A DNA stretch of 64,000 bases. It comes from Gammaproteobacteria bacterium (GTDB taxonomy: Bacteria; Pseudomonadota; Gammaproteobacteria; Pseudomonadales; Azotimanducaceae). Of the stretch, positions 32,530 through 41,304 are shown piece by piece. Position numbers and translations under genes: made by a program. The stretch spans positions 1-64,000 of the forward strand of contig JAPOVV010000038.1 of the NCBI GenBank assembly GCA_026707945.1, given 5' to 3'. Below the pieces are notes generated by a model. That model saw only the letters and a list, made by a program, of their open reading frames with translations. It ran no database searches and had not been told where the DNA came from. Positions within the stretch are counted from its first letter, which is position 1, and every line of letters starts with the position of its first letter.

Positions 32530-33831
32530 ATGATCGCAGGGATGTCAGAGACACGGCTAGGTCGTATCGGGGCTCATGTCCAAAAGTACATTGAAACGGG
32601 CAAATTGCCTTGTGCATCAATTTTGATTACACGCGATATGGATGAGACATACTACTTTGCGTCGGGTTATGCGGACGTAGAGCGGAAAACGCCTGTTGCG
32701 CGAGATACCGTATTTCGGTTCTACTCGATGACCAAGCCGATCACTAGCGTTGCGTTGATGACGCTTTATGAGCATGGCTTATTTCAGCTTGACGATCCCG
32801 TCAGCAAGCACATCCCCGCTTGGGAAAATCTAACAGTCTATGAAAGCGGCGAAGGCAGTTCAATGAAGACTAGAGAACTCGCCGAGCCCATGACGATTAA
32901 GCACCTACTGACCCACACATCCGGGTTGACATATGGCTTTATGGAGAGTCATCCGGTGGATGCGTTGTATCGCGAGAAGCAAGTAGGCGGCGGGCCGGGG
33001 CGAACCTTGGATGACATGATCGAGGGACTCGCGGACATCCCATTGGTTTTTGATCCGGGATCTCGATGGCACTACAGCGTTGCCACGGATGTTTGCGGAT
33101 ACTTGGTACAACATTTCAGTGGCCAAGATTTAGACGAATACATCGAACAGGCGATTCTCAAGCCATTGGGAATGGCTCACAGCGGCTTTTGCGTCAAACC
33201 TGACGATCGGGACAAACTGGCGGCATGCTATAGCCATCATCCGTCAGGCTATCGACTACAAGATGACCCATCGGACTCGAACTATCACAAACGTCCGACA
33301 TATTTTTCCGGGGGCGGAGGTATGGTCGGCACAATCGATGACTACATGAGCTTCGCATGCATGCTGCTGGGATATGAACCAACGAGCCTCGAGAACCCGC
33401 TTCTTGGTATTCGAACGCGTCAATACATGCTCTCCAATCACCTGCCAGGAAGTGTGGATCTTGCTGCGATGGGTCAGTCTGTTTTTTCTGAAACGTCGTT
33501 CGCGGGTGTTGGGTTCGGTCTGGGGTTCTCCGTGGTCGTCAATCCTATAGAGTCGTCGGTGGTGGATAACTACGGAACGTCGGGTTGGGGAGGCGCGGCG
33601 AGCACCTATTTTTGGGTTGATCCCTCGGAGAGAATGGCCGTGGTGTTCATGACGCAGCTGCTACCCTCCTCCACGTTTCCAATTCGCCGTGAACTCAAGA
33701 CGTTGGTCAATCAGGCAACCGTGTTGGATCCGATCGAATTGGATATGGGCGACCCGTCGTTGGACGATTTGTTCGATCCAGAATATGACGAGGAATACTC
33801 TGAACCAGACGTAGACGACATCCGACATTGA
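32530..33831 (+). CDS. beta-lactamase-fold serine hydrolase/esterase
   Basis: Class C-like serine hydrolase of 433 residues. Nucleophile motif SMTK (Ser66, Lys69), tyrosine motif HYSVATDV in the YxN position, and YGTSGWGGAAST in place of KTG. No signal peptide, so cytoplasmic. This pattern suits EstB-type esterases or 6-aminohexanoate-dimer hydrolases rather than a true beta-lactamase. The last 30 residues are strongly acidic (DPEYDEEYSEPDVDD). ATG with AAGGAAG 8 nt upstream. Divergent from fmt. Confidence 0.9.
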   Translation: MIAGMSETRLGRIGAHVQKYIETGKLPCASILITRDMDETYYFASGYADVERKTPVARDTVFRFYSMTKPITSVALMTLYEHGLFQLDDPVSKHIPAWENLTVYESGEGSSMKTRELAEPMTIKHLLTHTSGLTYGFMESHPVDALYREKQVGGGPGRTLDDMIEGLADIPLVFDPGSRWHYSVATDVCGYLVQHFSGQDLDEYIEQAILKPLGMAHSGFCVKPDDRDKLAACYSHHPSGYRLQDDPSDSNYHKRPTYFSGGGGMVGTIDDYMSFACMLLGYEPTSLENPLLGIRTRQYMLSNHLPGSVDLAAMGQSVFSETSFAGVGFGLGFSVVVNPIESSVVDNYGTSGWGGAASTYFWVDPSERMAVVFMTQLLPSSTFPIRRELKTLVNQATVLDPIELDMGDPSLDDLFDPEYDEEYSEPDVDDIRH

Positions 33832-33880
33832 GACGATCACACCTCGCCTTGCACAAATATTGATCGGGACAAGGCGGAGT

Positions 33881-33939
33881 TTGCGCAATTAATGGGCGCA
33901 ATATGGCAAGAAATGTTGGTTTTCGCACGAATCTGTGCG
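33881..33939. promoter_or_regulatory. two dyads upstream of the glnII promoter
   Basis: TTGCGC/GCGCAA (33881-33901, 9-nt spacer) and CGCAC/GTGCG (33924-33939, 6-nt spacer). They resemble NtrC half-site spacing but do not exactly match the GCAC-N7-GTGC form, so NtrC binding is only a suggestion. The second is only 2 nt from the sigma-54 -24 element, closer than usual for an enhancer. Confidence 0.35.
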
Positions 33940-33940
33940 C

Positions 33941-33956
33941 TGGCACAGATTTTGCA
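33941..33956 (+). promoter_or_regulatory. sigma-54 promoter for glutamine synthetase
   Basis: TGGCACAGATTTTGCA matches the -24/-12 consensus TGGCACN5TTGCA exactly, with the GG and GC doublets the required distance apart. It is 54 nt upstream of the glnII ATG, so nitrogen-limitation control through RpoN is expected. Confidence 0.85.
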
Positions 33957-34009
33957 TAAAATCCCGCGATTCGAAATTTCGCAACCCATTTTTACGAGGC
34001 AGTATCTAC

Positions 34010-35020
34010 ATGAAATGCAAACTCGAATACATCTGGCTTGATGGTCGAGCTCCGACTCAAAGTCTACGTTCTAAAACGCGTATTGAGGAAGATTTCGACG
34101 GTTCGCTTGACGCCGCGCCCATGTGGGCGTTCGACGGTAGTTCTACCGAACAGGCTGACGGCGCAACATCAGATTTGTTATTGAAACCAGTCGCGGTATT
34201 TCCAGATCCCGCACGCAACAACGGCTTTTTGGTCATGACTGAAGTCCTAAATGCCGACGGCACGCCCCATCCAACGAATGGTCGTGCGACTATTGATGAC
34301 GATGACGACGATTTTTGGTTCGGATTTGAGCAGGAGTACTTCCTGTGGGACACTAAAACGTCCTTGCCGCCGGGTTTCCCAAGTAAAGGATTCCCGCGAC
34401 CACAAGGTCCGTACTACTGTTCAGTCGGTGCGGAAAACGCCTTCGGTCGAGCGTGTGTTGACGAACACTTAGACCAATGCCTGGAAGCAGGTCTCAATGT
34501 TGAAGGCATCAATGCTGAGGTTGCGGCGGGTCAATGGGAATTCCAAGTCTTTGCAAAGGGCGCAAAGGCGGCTGGCGATGAAACATGGATCGCTCGATAT
34601 CTCGCTGAACGTAACGCTGAGAAGTACGGCTACGGCATTAACTGGCATCCCAAGCCACTAGGCGACACGGACTGGAACGGTTCCGGCATGCACGCGAACT
34701 TCTCCAATGGCATCATGCGGGACGAAGGAAGTGAGGACCTGTTTACCACGATCTGTGAGAAGTTCGGCGAGAACATTAACCGTCACATCGAGGTTTACGG
34801 TGCGGACAACGAACAACGATTGACGGGCCAACACGAGACACAGTCAATCCACCAATTCAGTTACGGTTTATACGATCGAGGCGCGTCGATCCGAATACCT
34901 GCGGCCACTTATGAAGCAGGTTGGAAGGGACGCCTAGAAGATCGACGACCGGCTTCAAATGCGGACCCATATAAGGTTGCTTCCGCGATCGTCAAGACGA
35001 CAAAAGAGGCGCTTGCTTAA
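34010..35020 (+). CDS. glnII: glutamine synthetase, type II (eukaryotic-like)
   Basis: Makes glutamine from glutamate, ammonia and ATP. 336 residues, the short GSII form (about 330-370), not the 470-residue GlnA. MKCKLEYIWLDG, WAFDGSSTEQADG, FGFEQEYFL, GINAEVAAGQWEFQ and NGSGMHANFS are GSII landmarks. GSII lacks the adenylylation tyrosine of GlnA and is controlled mainly by transcription, which suits the sigma-54 promoter. ATG 34010 with GAGG upstream, chosen over an in-frame ATG at 33935 that lies before the promoter. Confidence 0.95.
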   Translation: MKCKLEYIWLDGRAPTQSLRSKTRIEEDFDGSLDAAPMWAFDGSSTEQADGATSDLLLKPVAVFPDPARNNGFLVMTEVLNADGTPHPTNGRATIDDDDDDFWFGFEQEYFLWDTKTSLPPGFPSKGFPRPQGPYYCSVGAENAFGRACVDEHLDQCLEAGLNVEGINAEVAAGQWEFQVFAKGAKAAGDETWIARYLAERNAEKYGYGINWHPKPLGDTDWNGSGMHANFSNGIMRDEGSEDLFTTICEKFGENINRHIEVYGADNEQRLTGQHETQSIHQFSYGLYDRGASIRIPAATYEAGWKGRLEDRRPASNADPYKVASAIVKTTKEALA

Positions 35021-35048
35021 CCGCTAGCGTTTCACAATCTGCCTCGTA

Positions 35049-35082
35049 GGCAAGAGCGGCGACCTTGGTTGTCGCTCTTGCC
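35049..35082. terminator. bidirectional hairpin after glnII
   Basis: GGCAAGAGCGGCGACC and GGTTGTCGCTCTTGCC pair over 16 positions with two G-U pairs and a minimal TT loop. It lies between convergent glnII and the hydratase gene. There is no long T run, so it may protect 3' ends as much as terminate. Confidence 0.6.
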
Positions 35083-35103
35083 GAATTCAATTGCGAGGTG
35101 AAT

Positions 35104-36069
35104 TTACAAGGGGTATTCGTCGGCTAGGGCGCGAATGTTCGCGTCATCTAGACCGAGCCGACGTGCCTCTCGCAACATACGCTGATAGCTCGCGCGAAAG
35201 GCAGCTAGATCAGCGTTGCGGCCATTGCTTAACCATGCGTTGAAGTTTGGTGCACGTTTCTCTCGAAACGCGGCACCGCCTTCGCGAGCATCGGGATGAT
35301 GATCAGAGACTGCGGTTTTAGCGGCGATCTCGTCAAGTGATTGTTCAAACGACATTTCGTAAGCGTTGTAAATCGAGCGCTTGAGCAATCGCATCGCGAC
35401 TTGTGGTCCATTTGCGAGTTCTTCCGCGAGTGCCATCACATGCGATTCAAGTTCATCTCCAGGCACCACCTCGTGAAGCAGACCCAGGTCTAGCGCTTCT
35501 TCGGCGAGCACGATGCGCTTGCGCATTAGAAAATCGATGGTTTTCGCGATCCCGATCAGTTGGACCATGAGGTACTGGCCGCCTTCATCAGGTAGCAGAC
35601 CAAATCGCAAGGTCGCGCTTCCGATACGCGCGCCAGCTGCGGCGATTCGATAGTCACATGCGAGCGCTAGCGTCATGCCCGTCTGAACGGCGACGCCGTT
35701 GATCGCGGCGATGGAGAGCTTGTCGCAATTCCGAATGGCCACGTTCACTGCTTGGGAAAGGTGCCGCAAACCCTCATACGTACCGATCTCGGTATCGTGA
35801 CCGGGCGGAATCGGCGGTACGAGCGGTTCCCCGCCAATTGGCTTGTTCTGTCCGGAGATGTCGTCGCCGGCGCAAAACGCACGTCCCTCGCCTGTAAATA
35901 CCAGCACTCGAACGGCGTTGTCCATCTGAGCTTGAATGATGGTTTCAACCAGATCCCGCTTGATGGGTTGCGTTAAGCCGTTTAAACGTTCGGGGGTGTT
36001 GAACTTGATCCACGCAATGCCAGGATCTCGGACTTCAACTTCAAACCCTGTGAAAGCTCCTGTTTGCAT
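35104..36069 (-). CDS. enoyl-CoA hydratase/isomerase family protein
   Basis: Crotonase-fold protein, 321 residues from ATG 36069. Oxyanion-hole segments RAFCAGDDISG and the region SIAAINGVAVQTGMTLALAC are clear, then GSATLRFGLLPDEGGQ. The position of the hydratase glutamates has Asp/Glu (PDEGG), suggesting activity, but the exact reaction is not clear. The C-terminus is about 50 residues longer than plain hydratases (a Leu/Arg-rich tail FRASYQRMLREARRLG). Divergent from the membrane gene at 36162. Confidence 0.9.
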   Translation of the reverse strand: MQTGAFTGFEVEVRDPGIAWIKFNTPERLNGLTQPIKRDLVETIIQAQMDNAVRVLVFTGEGRAFCAGDDISGQNKPIGGEPLVPPIPPGHDTEIGTYEGLRHLSQAVNVAIRNCDKLSIAAINGVAVQTGMTLALACDYRIAAAGARIGSATLRFGLLPDEGGQYLMVQLIGIAKTIDFLMRKRIVLAEEALDLGLLHEVVPGDELESHVMALAEELANGPQVAMRLLKRSIYNAYEMSFEQSLDEIAAKTAVSDHHPDAREGGAAFREKRAPNFNAWLSNGRNADLAAFRASYQRMLREARRLGLDDANIRALADEYPL

Positions 36070-36161
36070 CGAGTCAAACTCCCTTGGTCGCGGCGAAATC
36101 GCGCTATTGTATGGTCGCGAAATCGAGGCAGATAATTCGACTTGAAGCGCTGGATAAAAGT

Positions 36162-37154
36162 ATGTCGGAACAAACAATCCCGAAACGTCGCGTACCGAGT
36201 TACCTATTTAAAGCAGTTAGCTGGCTATTAGCGGCCGGCTGTTTTTACTTGGTTCTAAGCCGTTTAAGCGCTGCCGCGGCTCGCGAAGGACTAACGCTGC
36301 TTGCTTACTTGCTTGACTTTATCGGCGACGTGAACTGGCTTGTCTGGTTTGCGGTCATGATGCCATATTCGGTGTTCTTTTTTCTCATCGACTCAAACGT
36401 TACGTGGCGTGCGGTTCGCTGGTTTAACGCACCAACGCTCAGGTATCGTGACATTCTGCCGATTCGGGCTTCCGCATACATCCTTTCACTGCTTAACGAG
36501 CAAGTCGGGAAAGGCGCAATGACGCTTTATCTGCTAAGGCGTCACAAAACTCCGGGCTGGGAAACCCTGTCTACGATGATCTTCTTGGGGCTCATGGAGA
36601 TTTATCAACTTTTGTTGTTCTCCGTGATCGGACTGATCTATTACTTTGAATACGTTGTTGAGGCGTCAAAACTGTTACCGTTGGACGTAATCCTGCCCGT
36701 TGTATTTATTGCGGCGTTTGTGTTCTTGGTCGTCTGGATTTCGTTCTTTCGAGGGCTATTCCTGAAGAACCTGAACATACGCAATCATCGATATCTTCGT
36801 GCGTTTCGCGAAGCACGCTTAAAACACTACGCCTTAACCGTACTTTACAAAGCGCCAAATCTGATTGGCGCGGTGATCGTCTACACGATCGCATTAGCGC
36901 TATTCAATGTCGAAGCAAGTTTCGGACAACTCTTGGTCTTTCTGCCGCTGATTTTTCTTGCGGCGGCGCTCCCGCTACCGTTTCATGCAGGCGCACTGCT
37001 GCTATGGACGGCGTTGTTTCCCGATTACCCCGAAGTAGGCGTATTTAGTTTGTTCATGCACACGTTTTTTGTGCTGTTCAACGCGTCAATTGGTTTGCTG
37101 TTTCTACCGAGAGCGAACAAGGAGCTATTCGACGAAGCAACTTCGCCTCAATAG
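36162..37154 (+). CDS. multi-pass membrane protein, possible YbhN/flippase-like family
   Basis: Integral membrane protein of 330 residues with about eight hydrophobic segments (for example LLAAGCFYLVLSRL, WLVWFAVMMPYSVFFFLID, LLLFSVIGLIYYFEYVV, VVFIAAFVFLVVWISFF). A segment NEQVGKGAMTLYLLRR recalls the conserved loop of lysylphosphatidylglycerol synthase-like (YbhN) membrane domains, and the last part LPLPFHAGALLLW also fits, but the match is loose. ATG 36162 chosen because upstream in-frame codons overlap the divergent gene. No function assigned. Confidence 0.6.
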   Translation: MSEQTIPKRRVPSYLFKAVSWLLAAGCFYLVLSRLSAAAAREGLTLLAYLLDFIGDVNWLVWFAVMMPYSVFFFLIDSNVTWRAVRWFNAPTLRYRDILPIRASAYILSLLNEQVGKGAMTLYLLRRHKTPGWETLSTMIFLGLMEIYQLLLFSVIGLIYYFEYVVEASKLLPLDVILPVVFIAAFVFLVVWISFFRGLFLKNLNIRNHRYLRAFREARLKHYALTVLYKAPNLIGAVIVYTIALALFNVEASFGQLLVFLPLIFLAAALPLPFHAGALLLWTALFPDYPEVGVFSLFMHTFFVLFNASIGLLFLPRANKELFDEATSPQ

Positions 37155-37720
37155 GCGAGTTTCGGCTGCCAGTCTTCGTATCCCTCCGGAATCAGGTCGA
37201 ACAGGTTGAATACCGCGCAGTACGGATCGCCGGGGCCGAACGGGGTGTCGGCTACCTTAGCGATAGAACCGTCATCAAGTTTCTTCAATACGGTGACTCC
37301 CGGTAGATACTCACCTGCCCCGTTGTCGTAACCTAAATCAACAGCTAGTGTAGAGTTTCCTAGCGAAGCCATGGGGAAACGCCAACCTCGAGATTCGGCG
37401 AATTCTTTTTGTTTCTCCGGAGATTCTGGATTGGTTAGGACGAATCCCGCACGATCTTGAAGATGGTCGATGACGCCGTTGAAGCCGTCTGCCCATAGTG
37501 TGCAGTAGACACAGTGAGATCCCATGTTGTGAATGAGAAAGAGGGTGTCGTGCTCACCGAAAAAGGATGACACACGACGCTTGCCGTCCAACGTGACTAG
37601 CTCGTAATTCTCGACCGGTTCTGGCTCTATACCCTTCTGGAGTTCCAGCATTGCATTGCGTACCTCCATGAGCTGTTGGTAGAGTTCACCGAGCTTTTCC
37701 TTAGTCGCATCATTGCTCAT
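37148..37720 (-). CDS. DUF899-like thioredoxin-fold protein
   Basis: Soluble protein, 190 residues from ATG 37720. After a helical N-terminus comes a thioredoxin-like domain: FGEHDTLFLIHNMGSHCVYC, TLWADGFNGVIDHL, then NPESPEKQKEFAESRGWRFP. The CVYC motif is in the redox position, and the CxYCTLWADG pattern is that of the DUF899 family. Its end overlaps the convergent membrane gene by 7 nt. Redox role inferred, partner unknown. Confidence 0.75.
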   Translation of the reverse strand: MSNDATKEKLGELYQQLMEVRNAMLELQKGIEPEPVENYELVTLDGKRRVSSFFGEHDTLFLIHNMGSHCVYCTLWADGFNGVIDHLQDRAGFVLTNPESPEKQKEFAESRGWRFPMASLGNSTLAVDLGYDNGAGEYLPGVTVLKKLDDGSIAKVADTPFGPGDPYCAVFNLFDLIPEGYEDWQPKLAY

Positions 37721-37778
37721 TCGCCGATCTCCATCTGCACAACAAATCAAAATGGGTGGCTATGGTACGGAGGGCGCG

Positions 37779-38780
37779 TCATTCGAAATACATGCTATGG
37801 TCAACAGGATAGACTTCATCTGCCGAGCGCTCGATGGCCGATATCAGTCCCGACGCCCGTCTTGTGCGTCCTGCGGCGTATTGAAAACCGGGGCCGGAGA
37901 CGTTTTCATCGCACGCCAGACAAGGATTTAGATTCCCCGTGTCATCGACGTGAGCTTCTCCGAGGTCGTTTCGAACGACGCGCCAAACACCATAATGTTT
38001 AAGACATGTTGTCATGCATTGTCGCCTGGTATGTGCTACGTTGTATGCCCAGGTTTCCGCGCAGAGCGCTTCAAATCCGATCGATTCCATTAGGCATTTT
38101 TTGATGCCTCGAAGGGTGAGTTTCCGTGCACACGTTCGTACAGGTGTCATTAGGTCGGGTTTCGCCAAGTAAACGGAAAGATTCCGAAGTGAGGAGCATG
38201 TACCGCAGTGGTATCGGTGGGTGATCACGTGGTCATTGGCGATGGCTTCGTCCGAATTGGAATACGTCCGTAGTTCATAGTCCTCTCGACGTGTATCAGC
38301 GAATCGAACAGCACATACTTGGGTGTTCGTCGGCATGGAAACGTACCACTCCAAAACCGGTTCTTGCCAAAAGTACTCGATTCGACGCTCCGATTCGTCC
38401 ACCTCATATCTTCGCGCGATACGAGGGAGACTGTTTTCTATTTCGGCGAATCGATCAAAGGACCGCTGATAACGTGGTTCATAGGGATTCGCCGTAAAGA
38501 ACGCGCGAGAAGGCGCCGTATGTGGACCTTTTCCCGAGGAAGTCCTTTTCGGGACAAGCTTCAGCTCGTCGTAAATTTCGAATCCATTTAGTAAGTTCGT
38601 TTTGCTGAGGCGTTCGATCAGGACGGTGGCGTCGGCCGACTCAGCGACTTCCGGTTGCGCACTGACAACATTTCCCGTTTGGAGAAGTACCAACGTGATC
38701 AAAGTCAGCGGCGAAAAAAACACGTAGAGCTTCGGCGTTGATCGTTTTAGAGAAGCCTGCACTTGAGTAAATACCTTCAA
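37779..38780 (-). CDS. exported cysteine-rich protein of unknown function
   Basis: Predicted secreted or periplasmic protein of about 333 residues. No ATG or GTG precedes the signal peptide region except GTG 38762; TTG 38780 has AAGG 4 nt upstream. Hydrophobic signal: LYVFFSPLTLITLVLLQTGN, cut near VVSAQ. The C-terminal half holds many cysteines in pairs (HCGTCSS; CARKL and KKCLM; CAETW; CMTTCLK; CLACDE), typical of disulfide bonding or metal binding. I do not recognise a family. It overlaps nothing with the TTG start but follows the phosphatidyltransferase gene by 5 nt, so cotranscription is likely. Confidence 0.7.
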   Translation of the reverse strand: MKVFTQVQASLKRSTPKLYVFFSPLTLITLVLLQTGNVVSAQPEVAESADATVLIERLSKTNLLNGFEIYDELKLVPKRTSSGKGPHTAPSRAFFTANPYEPRYQRSFDRFAEIENSLPRIARRYEVDESERRIEYFWQEPVLEWYVSMPTNTQVCAVRFADTRREDYELRTYSNSDEAIANDHVITHRYHCGTCSSLRNLSVYLAKPDLMTPVRTCARKLTLRGIKKCLMESIGFEALCAETWAYNVAHTRRQCMTTCLKHYGVWRVVRNDLGEAHVDDTGNLNPCLACDENVSGPGFQYAAGRTRRASGLISAIERSADEVYPVDHSMYFE

Positions 38781-38785
38781 GAGCC

Positions 38786-39325
38786 TTAGTGTTTCTTTCG
38801 AATTCGAGATGCGATGCGAATCGCCATCGAGAGGATAGTGGACGCGACTAAGAGCCAACAGAAACCAAAAATCAATTCCGTAGGAATCCAATAAAGTTGA
38901 AAGGCGTATTGAGTGGTGACTGTAGTTACGACGACGAAATACAAGATGCCGTTGTATCTACCTAAGTGGCTTGGCAGGAGCGACGTGTTGGTTTGTGCGC
39001 CGGTGTAGGCGTATTCGAGAAATGCGCAAAGCTGGACTAACGGGAGGACAACTGGAACGACGCTACCATCATGCAACGCTAGACCCACGAGCCCGAGAAA
39101 AACGAAAACAAAATCGGCGGTGTGATCGATCCGAGTTCCGAGGCTCGTTGCTTGTTCGAGGCGACGTGCGATTGGCCCATCGATTAGGTCGCTCACTACG
39201 GCATAGACCGTCACAACAAACGCCGCGAACCAATGCTCGGTGAAAGCGGCCCAGAGAAAGAACAACCCACACAAACCCCGCACGACGGATAGGGCATTAG
39301 GGATATTTAGAGGGGGATACCTCAA
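38786..39325 (-). CDS. CDP-alcohol phosphatidyltransferase
   Basis: Membrane enzyme of phospholipid head-group exchange, 179 residues. The family motif DG-x2-AR-x8-G-x3-D-x3-D is complete: DLIDGPIARRLEQATSLG followed by TRIDHTAD. About six membrane helices. TTG start at 39325; the N-terminus NIPNALSVVRGL is a normal family opening. The alcohol acceptor (glycerol phosphate, serine or other) cannot be read. Operon with the cysteine-rich exported protein. Confidence 0.85.
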   Translation of the reverse strand: MRYPPLNIPNALSVVRGLCGLFFLWAAFTEHWFAAFVVTVYAVVSDLIDGPIARRLEQATSLGTRIDHTADFVFVFLGLVGLALHDGSVVPVVLPLVQLCAFLEYAYTGAQTNTSLLPSHLGRYNGILYFVVVTTVTTQYAFQLYWIPTELIFGFCWLLVASTILSMAIRIASRIRKKH

Positions 39326-39586
39326 TTCGGCCTACAAGTAGTTGGAAGGGGTTTTCACGCAGTTCATGGCGCTAGCATAGCGAATTTGATTCGCCGCGTC
39401 ACGAGCATCTAGATCGCACGCGTACAGCAGGTACGTAAAGTGAAATTCGTTGAATTGACAACTTTGTACTGAACAGACGCATCGGGCATTCGGCGGATTT
39501 CAGTGCAACAATAGAATTAGCGTGACCAACAGTTAGGTCGGCATGACCAATACCTGTAGTCGTTCGCGTAAGGAGCTGCGAGAAAT
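39326..39586. promoter_or_regulatory. divergent promoter region
   Basis: The 261-nt gap between leftward phosphatidyltransferase and rightward signalling genes. One perfect TTGACA on the top strand (39455-39460) has no good -10 at normal spacing. Nothing else recognisable. Confidence 0.3.
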
Positions 39587-40006
39587 TTGGCGGGGAAACT
39601 TTCTGTTCGACTCGAGAATCGTCTCGACGAAATCCAGCGAGTTGACACGGCGATTGAGGAGTTCACTGAGCAACTAGACCTTTCGTTTTCTGACGTCTTT
39701 CAAATCCGACTCGTCGTTGAAGAACTGTTCACCAATATCGTGAGCTATGCATACGAAGACGACGATCTACATGAGATCTTTGTCACGGTCGCGTATGAGG
39801 AGGGTCGACTTGAGGTCACGCTCGTTGACGACGGTATGGAATTCAACCCACTAACAGTCGACCCACACCACAACGAAGCGGATACGATCGAAGAGCTTGA
39901 AATCGGTGGCAAAGGCTGGACATTGGTGCGAGCGTATATGAACGAGTTCGAATACGACTACAGCGACGGCAAGAACCGCCTGAAACTGGTGAAACACCTT
40001 TCTTAA
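39587..40006 (+). CDS. RsbW/SpoIIAB-like ATP-binding protein
   Basis: GHKL-fold serine kinase of the anti-sigma type, 139 residues. N box VEELFTNIVSYAY, G1-like box VDDGMEFNP and G2-like box GGKGWTLVRAYMNEFEYDY. The TTG start has AAGGAG 11 nt upstream. Such proteins bind sigma factors or phosphorylate STAS-domain antagonists; no STAS, PP2C or sigma gene is adjacent. It leads an operon with a periplasmic binding protein (6 nt to the open frame, 80 nt to the likely start) and a histidine kinase. Confidence 0.85.
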   Translation: MAGKLSVRLENRLDEIQRVDTAIEEFTEQLDLSFSDVFQIRLVVEELFTNIVSYAYEDDDLHEIFVTVAYEEGRLEVTLVDDGMEFNPLTVDPHHNEADTIEELEIGGKGWTLVRAYMNEFEYDYSDGKNRLKLVKHLS

Positions 40007-40086
40007 TAACCATGAGCCGTGATCTCGTCGAACGTGCGACGGGCGCATTCGTCAAACGGCGGATTTCGGTGTTAAAGGTGGGAAGT

Positions 40087-41289
40087 ATGGTGACCGGAAT
40101 ACACACGATACGTCGGTTTGTCTTTTGCATAGCGCTCACGCTCGGTTTAAGTGGGATCGCGCAAGAGATTGAAGATTCCGCTAGCGACGATGCGTCGCAA
40201 GCCATACCGGCTATTCCAGGCGTTACGGAGGACCAGATTTTGTTTGGTCAATCGGCTGCGTTTGAAGGACCCGCGGCGGCGTTGGGACGAGGCATGAACC
40301 TAGGGATCAAAGCGGCGTTCGCGGAAGTGAATGCAACGGGAGGGGTGTATGGTCGCGAACTTAAACTCGTGCAACGGAACGATGGTTACGAACCTGAATT
40401 AGCCATCGTCAATTCCCGCGCACTACTTGAAGAAGATCAGGTCTTTGCGTTGATCGGCGGCGTCGGCACGCCGACTTCGCGCGCCGCTCTACCCATTGCA
40501 GATTCGGCAAAAGTCCCATACATCGCACCGTTTACCGGAGCGGGATTTTTACGGGACTCAACGTCCTATTCGGTTAATTTGCGTGCATCTTACGATCAAG
40601 AAACAAGCCGCATCGTTCAGTACTTAACTGATACGCTCAACGTTTCTCGCATCGCCGTCGTTTACCAAAACGATTCATACGGCCAAGTTGGTTTGCAAGG
40701 TGTGCAAAAGGCGATGGGTGCGCTCGGACGGGAGCTTGTAGGGATAGGCGCATACCCTCGTAACACCAAAGCCGTCAAGACAGCGCTCTTGGATGTAGCG
40801 AAAACTAATCCGGAAGCGATTGTGATTATCGGCGCGTACGCACCAACGGCGGAGTTCATTCTTTGGGCGAAGAAACTTGGACTTGACAGCGTGTTTTTCA
40901 CCATCTCGTTCGTTGGTAGTCAAGCGCTCGCAAGCGCTTTGGGTGAACAAGGCAAAGGCGTATACGTTTCCCAAGTCGTGCCGACACCAGACAGTAAAGA
41001 GCTCCTTATCGCTTGGCAATATCGCGAAGCGTTGCGGAAACACGACCCATTAGCAGAAACGGGGTTCGTGTCGTTCGAGGGTTACTTGGCAGGACGTATG
41101 ACGATCAGCCTGCTAGAGGAAGCTGGTCGTGAGCTCACGCGTGCAAAGTTCATGGACGCAATGCGCAATATGACCTTTGATGATCTTGATGGTTTTAGTT
41201 TGCAGTTTGGAGAGACGGACAATCAAGGATCTGATCAGGTATTCCTCACCATGATCGGCGACAACCAGACCTATCAAGCGGTGCAGTAA
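40087..41289 (+). CDS. periplasmic ligand-binding protein, LivK/ABC substrate-binding type
   Basis: Two-lobe ligand-binding protein, 400 residues from ATG 40087. Signal peptide TIRRFVFCIALTLGLSGIAQ. Mature part starts near VTEDQILFGQSAAFEGPAAA, then FAEVNATGGVYGRELKLV and LIGGVGTPTSRAALPIAD, the usual branched-chain-amino-acid/amide-binding layout. No permease or ATPase gene is nearby. It is followed 15 nt later by a histidine kinase with a periplasmic domain, so it probably acts as a sensor co-receptor rather than in transport. Confidence 0.88.
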   Translation: MVTGIHTIRRFVFCIALTLGLSGIAQEIEDSASDDASQAIPAIPGVTEDQILFGQSAAFEGPAAALGRGMNLGIKAAFAEVNATGGVYGRELKLVQRNDGYEPELAIVNSRALLEEDQVFALIGGVGTPTSRAALPIADSAKVPYIAPFTGAGFLRDSTSYSVNLRASYDQETSRIVQYLTDTLNVSRIAVVYQNDSYGQVGLQGVQKAMGALGRELVGIGAYPRNTKAVKTALLDVAKTNPEAIVIIGAYAPTAEFILWAKKLGLDSVFFTISFVGSQALASALGEQGKGVYVSQVVPTPDSKELLIAWQYREALRKHDPLAETGFVSFEGYLAGRMTISLLEEAGRELTRAKFMDAMRNMTFDDLDGFSLQFGETDNQGSDQVFLTMIGDNQTYQAVQ

Positions 41290-41304
41290 GGAAGGGATTC
41301 GACG

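Noticed and set aside
32530-33831. Calling the serine hydrolase a beta-lactamase
   Set aside because: No signal peptide, and YSV and GTSGWGG in place of the usual YxN and KTG point to an esterase-like member of the fold.
33935-34009. ATG 33935 as the glutamine synthetase start
   Set aside because: It lies before the sigma-54 promoter, and the family N-terminus fits ATG 34010 with a GAGG upstream.
36084-36161. Longer N-terminus for the membrane protein at 36162
   Set aside because: The extra part is polar, overlaps the divergent hydratase promoter, and the membrane domain starts normally from ATG 36162.
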